A stretch of 64,000 nt of DNA from Flaccisagitta enflata (taxonomy: Eukaryota; Chaetognatha; Sagittoidea; Aphragmophora). Shown here piece after piece: positions 55,112 through 64,000 of this stretch (within the stretch, counting starts at the first letter, position 1; each line of letters begins with the position of its first letter). The position numbers and the translations under genes are program-made. Where the stretch lies: positions 57,784,001 to 57,848,000 of the forward strand of contig OZ231126.1 of the NCBI GenBank assembly GCA_965153355.1, given 5' to 3'. Under the pieces are notes generated by a model. That model was not told where the DNA came from, searched no databases, and was given only the letters and a program-made list of their open reading frames with translations.

Positions 55112-55235
55112 GAACAAGGCCAAGTAGGCCGATAAGGTGCGCCGTATGGATCATTGATCGAATGTGTTACCGACGGACAGACCAACAGACCAACAGACAC
55201 AGCCAGTTAAGGAGATGCTTTGGCGCACCCAAAAA
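55112..55235 (+). mobile_element. Terminal-hairpin element, C type
   Basis: ACAAGGCCAAGTAGGCCGAT, AAGGTGCGCCG, GACGGACAGACCAACAG, CACAGCCAGTTAAGGAGATG and GGCGCACCCAAAA. Confidence 0.75.
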
Positions 55236-55304
55236 TCTCAAAATAGCGTCTAGAAATTTTTGCATTACCGACATTCCTACCTTAAAACTTCCCATGGACA
55301 GTCT

Positions 55305-55336
55305 TATAGAGATGCGAGGACGCATCTTAAAAAAAT
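55305..55336 (-). mobile_element. Terminal-hairpin element end, AGATGCG variant
   Basis: TATAGAGATGCGAGGACGCATCTTAAAAA: stem AGATGCG/CGCATCT. Confidence 0.55.
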
Positions 55337-55611
55337 GCGTTCGTTCGTTCGCTTTTTTCATGAAACGTAGAAGAAACTGCTCATGTAGCTTTTTTACTGC
55401 ATTGGTGGTTCTGAATCAGAGGCGTATTAGACAAGGCGTCAGGGGCAGCAGCGGCTGCCCCTGTCGAACACAAATGCATAAGAGAGAAATAAGGATCAGA
55501 ATGAGGATTGCTCATATTCAATAACACATTTGTTATATTCATATCATTTGTTTAAAGTTAATGATAGCATTGAGTCAAATTAGTTGCTCAATTACCTATG
55601 TAAATATCTCA

Positions 55612-56447
55612 TCGGGAAAAAACTTGAAGTCAGTCTTCGACTTTTTGACATATTCGAGAGAAACAGGGTTTTCATTTTCTATGGGAAAGTTGAGGATCTC
55701 CACTGACCGAATTTGGCCTCAAATGAAATTGATTGAGTAAGTAAATTTAATAATTCTCTTTCATTTGGCGCCAAGCAGAATGCTCTACGACAAATATTTT
55801 TCCATATATGATTTTTTAAAAAATTATTTATGAAAATTGCGAATTGATTTTTTTTCGATTTTTTTTTATTTTGAGTAGGATCAAAAAAGGAATGTATTTA
55901 TGTTTGTTTGATCATGCAAATACAAGAAACTATGTTTATGAGCATAGCTGCTCATCTGTGAGGGTGTTTTGGAGGATTCTAGCTCATTTAGCTCATTTAG
56001 CTCAGTTTTTTTTATATTTTAAATGTGATAAATGAATAGATATTTTGATACATGTTTAAGAAAGCAGATAAAAAATAGCATATCAGTGAGCATAACTGCT
56101 CATCTGTGAGGGTGTTTTTAAGCATTTTAGCTCACTTAGCTCATTTAGCTTAGTCTTTTTTTTCTGATTTTTAATGAGATAAATAAACGTTTTGATGGGA
56201 GCATGTAAATACAAGAAAGCATGTCAGTGAGCATAGCTGATTGTCTGGTTGAGTGATTTTGAGCATTTTAGCTAATCTAGCTCATTTGGCTCAGTCCTAT
56301 TTTTCTCTGATTTTCAATGCAATCAATACATACAATTGCTCTTGATTTGATCTTATAGAAAAAAAGATTTGACTAAAGACAATAGCTTGGTGAAAAGTGA
56401 CAAATGCTGACGACTTTTTTCCTCACGGCGACAGCCGCCATTACTGG
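55612..56447 (+). mobile_element. Helitron-like element copy 4
   Basis: A|TCGGGAAAAAACTTGAAGTC .. GGCGACAGCCGCCATTACTGG|T, with three internal units containing AGCTCATTTAGCTCA and GCTCATCTGTGAGGGTG. Confidence 0.8.
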
Positions 56448-56493
56448 TATTTCAATTAGATACAAATATTGTGAAAATGCTAGAGGTAACTTT

Positions 56494-56560
56494 TCATTGG
56501 GACACAAAGTTCATTGGGACACCTATTAGGACACATGTTGGGACACATATTAGGTCCCAA
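56494..56560. repeat. TGGGACACATATTA short tandem repeat
   Basis: Five imperfect TTGGGACACA units. Confidence 0.75.
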
Positions 56561-56817
56561 AAATCTTCGCTCTAATACGCACCTGTTCTGAATCAATATG
56601 AAATAATCTTGCGATACATAGTGTCTATTTTCTTTCGCGATTGATTTGTTGGAGGAATCGATGGATAGATGGGTGGAGAGGGGGGATTACTCACGTTGGC
56701 GATTGGAAAATGGGTATTGTAGCCATTATGCACACATATCTTACTTCTTTCAGTAGAAAAATAAACAAATACATTCTATACTTCTCTTACACAACACTGT
56801 TCATTGATTATCCATTC

Positions 56818-59193
<2,376 letters not shown>

Positions 59194-59359
59194 CACCGAC
59201 GAGGCGTCTTAAGATGGTATGGAAAAGAAATAGGGCCAAAATAATGCATCTCAACCCCAAAGAAACGGGTCGCATTAACGGCAGTATTTGTATGATGCGC
59301 CTTTGATTTATTGACATGTCTCGTACACACAACTTTATATTTTTTGAGAGATATCTCCA

Positions 59360-59626
59360 TTAAGTGTCTCTCTTTTTACGTTGATTGAGTTCTCTATCTT
59401 TACGTTTGTTATCCGCCGCTCCTCGAACCCCTATTCCACTAGCTCCTCCTCCACCTCCTCCTCCCTCCTCCCGTCCTTTCCCCCTTCCTTTCCGGATATT
59501 GTAAGGCGTTTTTCTGAGGTTGCTGGCGCCTGCGCCCCACGTAACACGCCCGTGGCCATGAGAGCTAAAGTCACTTTCAAACGTGTCCGTGTACGACAAC
59601 TGTCTTGTTCCTTGTCCATTTCCCAT
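59360..59626 (-). other. Possible upstream exon of the FAM78 gene
   Basis: An open frame begins MGNGQGTRQLSYTDTF, an N-myristoylation-like start. Vertebrate FAM78A also starts with Met-Gly. The AG at TCTTAAG just upstream of the 59193 ATG could be a phase-1 acceptor, and a weak donor GTGTTA in this frame would fit. After about residue 45 the frame becomes Gly/Glu/Lys low complexity. This is inference only. Confidence 0.25.
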
Positions 59627-59629
59627 AGT

Positions 59630-60935
59630 AAAATGCGGCCTCCTTTTTCGCTTCCCCGTTTTCTATTTTTTCTTTTTCACAAAACCCGATGTTCCCTTCA
59701 GAACATCAAATGCTGGTGACTCTCGTCGGTTATGAGCCATAAGGTTGTCCGAATGATTTTTGGTAATCTATTTTGAAGAATCTTGAGAATTTTATACATG
59801 GATGTAAATATAGTATTGTAGTTATCTAAATGAGCTTCGGATCAGGGTTTCAAGTGACTTGATTCGGGAAAAAATGAGCAGTCATCAAATCAAACTCAAT
59901 TGCAATTCTGTTATGGTTTATTACATGGTTTATAATGTGTGATTGCGACGCGACATGAGCAGTATGTTATGATCAATGAGGTCAAGTAACTTCCAAAATC
60001 AAACATGAGTCAAATTTTTAGTCGCATGAACGCAACTCTAGAAGCCGCTTTGTCGGTCGGTCGGTCGGTCGGTCGATTGGTCACATTATTGAAGTAGAGG
60101 CTCTATAGTCATTCTAAAAGTAATAAAGGTAATTATAGGTAATCATAGGTAAAAATAGGTTATTCTAAGTCATTATGACACGCTCGGCGCGATTGTGGGA
60201 TATTTTCGCCATTTATATTTTAGCACTACTGATGAGATTTTCTTTCACAGTATTGCCTTACTCTGCTGGTTATGTGCAGCTATCACCTCAATGTACTCTT
60301 TCAGTCCAGATTTGTGGCAGGGATACGTTTTATGAACAACATACTGGGGTAAAGAAAGGGAATAGGAAATCGATTTACTGAAAAATGAGTGATAAAAACT
60401 GTCAAGAGATTGTGCGAAAAATTCTTAATCTGCTTCCAGATGAAATTTTTTGCATTTCCAAGAACATGGCTCTTTTCATATGTGTCTTTGGACGAGAGCC
60501 ATGTTTTTAGTTTTTTGAAAAAGTCATTTTTTATGCAAATTAAGAATTTTTTGTGAGGCTTGTCTTGTGATAAAAGAGGATTTTCTTTAGAAAAAGTGGT
60601 ATTTTTACCCACAAAACGATACTGTTTACACTATAAACGTCATCCCTATGTTATTTCTATGCAAATTCTCAACCAAAATACACATCCACATGTTCTGGGT
60701 AGCTCAATGAAGGCGTCTAATTGATTTATCTACAGAGTGAAAAACTGACTGTGGCAGTGAAAATCTCATATTCAAAAAAACCATGTCTTATGTAAATATT
60801 TACCTTTATTACCTTTACCCTTATTACCATTACCTTTACAACCTTTATATCTAATACCTTCATCATCTTTACCTTTATTACCTTGATTACCTTAGCTACC
60901 ACGCTACCACGGTTTGTTGACTCGCCAAGAAAGAT
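59630..60935. other. Intergenic, mostly unassigned
   Basis: 60014-60085 is an A-type hairpin-element head (TTTTTAGTCGCATGAACGC, (GGTC)n). 60380-60610 is an imperfect palindrome (AACATGGCTCTTTTC / GAGAGCCATGTTTTT; AAAATTCTTAAT / ATTAAGAATTTTT). TTACCTTTA units fill 60795-60900. Confidence 0.5.
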
Positions 60936-61005
60936 AAAAAAAGAAAAAAGATAGAAAAGAAAGAAAAGATAAGAAAGAAAAAAGAAAGGAAAAAAGAAAG
61001 GAAAA

Positions 61006-61081
<76 letters not shown>

Positions 61082-61114
61082 AAAAAAAAATGAAAGAAAG
61101 AAAGAATGAAAGAG

Positions 61115-61177
<63 letters not shown>

Positions 61178-61195
61178 AAAAAAAGAAGAAAGAAA
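60935..61195. repeat. (GAAA)n microsatellite
   Basis: AAAG tract with AAAAAG and ATGA breaks. Confidence 0.95.
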
Positions 61196-61411
61196 GGAAA
61201 CGAATGAAAAAAAGCAGTGTAGAAATTTTCATATCTCTCGGTCTCTTCCTAGTGAATGTTGATTATCGCAACGACCTTTAGAACTAAAAAATCGGAAGAT
61301 CGTATGGTGCTTATTGACAATTCTTGTGTCCATTTCTGAAGATACTACGCTGAGTTAAAGAGATATGAACACCGTCACACGCGCGCTCTTCCTCTCCCTG
61401 TCTGTCGCACA

Positions 61412-61420
61412 CACACACAG

Positions 61421-61491
<71 letters not shown>
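61412..61491. repeat. (CA)n microsatellite
   Basis: Nearly pure CA. Confidence 0.95.
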
Positions 61492-61493
<2 letters not shown>

Positions 61494-61719
61494 GCCAGCG
61501 AGAGAAATGGCGGGCCCCCCCTCTAGCCCCTTTGGCCGGGCCCCCTACCATCCCCCCCCTTACCACCCTTAACTGAAAGACCGACCAACCAACTGATAGA
61601 CATAGCGGGTTACAGAGTCAGTTGCATGTAACTAAAAACTTATTTTGCTTACAGATTTTGGATAAACTTTGGGTCATTTAAAAGTACGAACTTCCTTTGG
61701 CAACAATCTGATATTGCTA

Positions 61720-61948
61720 TTTTTAGTCGCGTGCTACGCGACTCTACACCCTGCTTTGTCAGTCCGTCCGTCTGTCTGTCGGTCCGTCAGTCCGTCCGTC
61801 CGTCGGTCGGTCCGTCTGTCACACTTTACTTTTTTTGTTTTTTTTTTATTTTTAGCTTCACAGCTCCTGCCCAAATGATCTGGTGACCACAATTACAGCC
61901 CCTGCCCACCCGCACGCGACTGGGGTAGCCGTGTATCCGGCCTTGTTT
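61720..61948 (+). mobile_element. Terminal-hairpin element, A type (clean copy)
   Basis: TTTTTAGTCGCGTGCTACGC (stem AGTCGCG/CGCGACT), ACCCTGCTTTGTC, (GTCCGTCC)n, CTGCCCAAATGATCTGGTG, CCCACCCGCACGCGACTGGG and GCCGTGTATCCGGCCTTGTT. Confidence 0.82.
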
Positions 61949-62371
61949 TGTTTAGAATCTCTTTTGATTTAGGTAGAAATATTGCCTATTTAAATTTTGT
62001 TATTTTTGACCAACAACGTGTTCTACTGGCGTAATAGATAGTAAATTGTAACTTTCCAGGCAGATGATACTCAGGTGGGCTCATTTGAGTCCAAACTAAA
62101 GTGATATCATCAAAAGAAAAATGAGAAAACCTCAAAAAACAGCTGTAATGATCAAGACATCATGATTTCTTTGATCTGTTACGGATACATTTTTTGTTTT
62201 CAGCTCCTGTTCTTAAGTGAAATCCACTCAGGCTATCATCAGGTTTGTGTGAAAAAAATTGGCACACTTATTTTTAAAACTTAGATGCCAAAATAAGAAT
62301 AAATGTAAAAATAGCCAAAATGTAATGAAAAACGGAACATTTTGGAAAAAAATGGTTCAGCCCTGATTTGG

Positions 62372-63060
62372 CGCACTTCCTGATGGCGCAGCCCCACAAA
62401 ATTTTAGTACAAGTTAACTGGATGTGTAATCCACTTACAGTTAAAATTTCATCCACCTGCGACTATTTTAACCTGCTTTTTTACTTTTTTTTCGCTGAGA
62501 TGTGTTGCAATCTAAGATTTTGGAAAAAAACATTTTGAATTTTGAGAATTATGAATATGGAAAACTAAGGGCAATTTTGCATTTTCAAAAACATGAGCCT
62601 CTAGATATTGGATTTTGCCAGAGGCTGATGTTTTTCATTTTTGCATTTTTTCATTTTTTATGCAAATTCATAATTCTCAATGAGATGTGTCAAAATGACA
62701 AAATTGGGATTTTTCTCTCTAGACTTGATATAGGCCTTGAATTGGCGCACTTCCTGATGGCGCAGCCCCACAAGATTTTAAGACAAGTGAACTGGATGTG
62801 TAATCCACATACAGTTCAAATTTCATCCACCTACGACCATTTTAACCTGCGTTTTTACTCGTTTTTTGCTGAGATATGTTGCAATCTAAGATTTTGGAAA
62901 AAAACATTTTGAATTTTAAAAATTATGAATATGGAAAACAAAGAGCAATTTTGCATTTCCAAAAACATGGGCACCTAGATATTAGATTTTGGCAGGTGCT
63001 GATGTTTTTCGTTTTTGCAGTTTTTCATTTTTTATGCAAATTCTTGATTCTCAATGAGAC
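62372..63060. repeat. Direct tandem duplication, ~370 bp unit
   Basis: TTGGCGCACTTCCTGATGGC recurs at 62369 and 62741. Both are followed by GATGTGTAATCCAC, TTTCATCCACCT and GTTGCAATCTAAGATTTTGG. The second copy diverges near 63080. Confidence 0.88.
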
Positions 63061-63559
63061 ATGTTGGAATGCCAAAATTGTGAATTTCTCCTTGACACTT
63101 AATCTAAGTACTGATGAGCACAAATTAAGGCTCTGAGGGTCCCCATGAGTGGCCAGGTGGCTCAATTAGATCATGCAGAGGGGGGTCACCCTATCTAAGA
63201 TAGGGGCTCAGGCCCTAGGGGGCCTTAAGGGCCCTCTAATGCGTGAAAAAAAAAGAAAAAAAGACAGGCAAAAAATCACTGGAGCGAATTTCTATGCAGT
63301 AAAAGAACAATATAAGGGGGGGGCAGGTTTGATCAGAATAATCAATGGGGGGAGGGGCGTTATTTCTCTCTACAGCCCTGATTAGATCTTAGGGGGCTAA
63401 TATGCTGGTACTAACTCCAAATCAATCAAGGATTATATATGATTCACAGTTCCTGAATTCCTGTCACAAGATTGTGGGCTGAGGGCAGGGGTGAGTTTTC
63501 ATACATCCAGGGAACAGATGCAGGAGGGGGAGGGTGGCTTTACAGAGCCCAAGAGCCAA

Positions 63560-63830
63560 AGATGGTTGATTTCAGGTCCTAAAGACTAGATTTTATACCT
63601 TGACTGTCTAGATTAGGGCTTCATGAATATGAGGGCTGCTCTCAGGATAGAGCAAGTGAAAACTGATTTCAGTCTTTAGTGAATTCAGCAATTTTTGGCT
63701 TGGGAGGGCACTTTTCAGGCTTACAGGGCTGATTTTTGGCTTATTTTGGGCTAGTTTCAGGCTTAAGAACAAGATTTCAGGCCTCAATAGGCTTTAATGG
63801 GACTTTAGGTCTTGAGAGGGAAGAAAGATA
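63560..63830. repeat. Degenerate TTTCAGGC minisatellite
   Basis: Units such as GATTTCAGGCCTCA and GGCTTACAGGGCTGATTTT. Confidence 0.55.
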
Positions 63831-63859
63831 GACGGACATGAAGAGGGACATCTGAAAGA

Positions 63860-64000
63860 GTGAAATGAAGAAAGAAACAAAAAAGAAAGAAAAAAAGAAA
63901 GAAAGAAAGAAAAAAAGAAAAAAAGAAAGAAAGGAAGAAAGAAAGAAAAAAAGGAAAAAAGAAAGAAAGCAAAAAAGTAAGAACGAGCAAGAAAGAACGA
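63860..64000. repeat. (GAAA)n microsatellite, runs off the window
   Basis: AAAG/AAAAAG units to the right edge. Confidence 0.93.

Overview
This is a stretch of an intron-rich eukaryotic nuclear genome, most likely from an animal or a close unicellular relative. The evidence is spliced genes with GT-AG and one GC-AG introns, a FAM78-family gene, a degenerate interstitial CCCTAA block, and dense microsatellites and DNA transposons. It is not prokaryotic: I saw no operons, rRNA or CRISPR. I cannot name the species.

Coding content is small and every gene I can support lies on the minus strand. (1) 178-6484: the first eight coding exons (308 codons) of a calpain-like protein whose catalytic Cys and His positions hold Ala and Phe. 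The gene runs off the left edge. (2) 26716-27756: a three-exon gene for a 110-residue membrane protein resembling the TB2/DP1/HVA22 (REEP) family. (3) 33287-38478: a glutamine-rich protein ending in a coiled coil, with one further exon 4.3 kb away and an unfinished 3' end. (4) 56818-59193: a complete five-exon FAM78-family gene of 301 codons that uses a GC-AG intron. I reconstructed all exon joins by hand from splice consensus plus reading-phase agreement.

The rest is repeats. Microsatellites are long and frequent: (CA)n, (GA)n, (GAAA)n, (CAA)n, a 0.8 kb ATATC satellite and (GGAC/GACC)n. Dispersed elements fall into families: hAT-type with 8-bp duplications (1020-1642, 11216-12043, 17582-18580); TA-flanked Tc1/mariner-type (8265-8775, 31685-33102, 40531-42151, 47530-48261); a Helitron-like family with TC and CTGG ends (four copies); foldback elements; a G/A-rich short element (four copies); and an abundant ~80-250 bp family bounded by a small hairpin at each end with a (GGAC)n-type core (over 20 copies).

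Layout: 0-6.5 kb calpain-like gene with repeats in its introns; 7-26 kb repeats only, including a 4.5 kb element with long inverted arms; 26.7-27.8 kb membrane-protein gene; 28-33 kb repeats with a nested mariner/Helitron stack; 33-38.5 kb coiled-coil gene whose intron holds the ATATC satellite; 39-56 kb repeats; 56.8-59.2 kb FAM78 gene; 59-64 kb repeats. Several elements are nested, which gives a relative order of transposition. Two elements abut splice donors.
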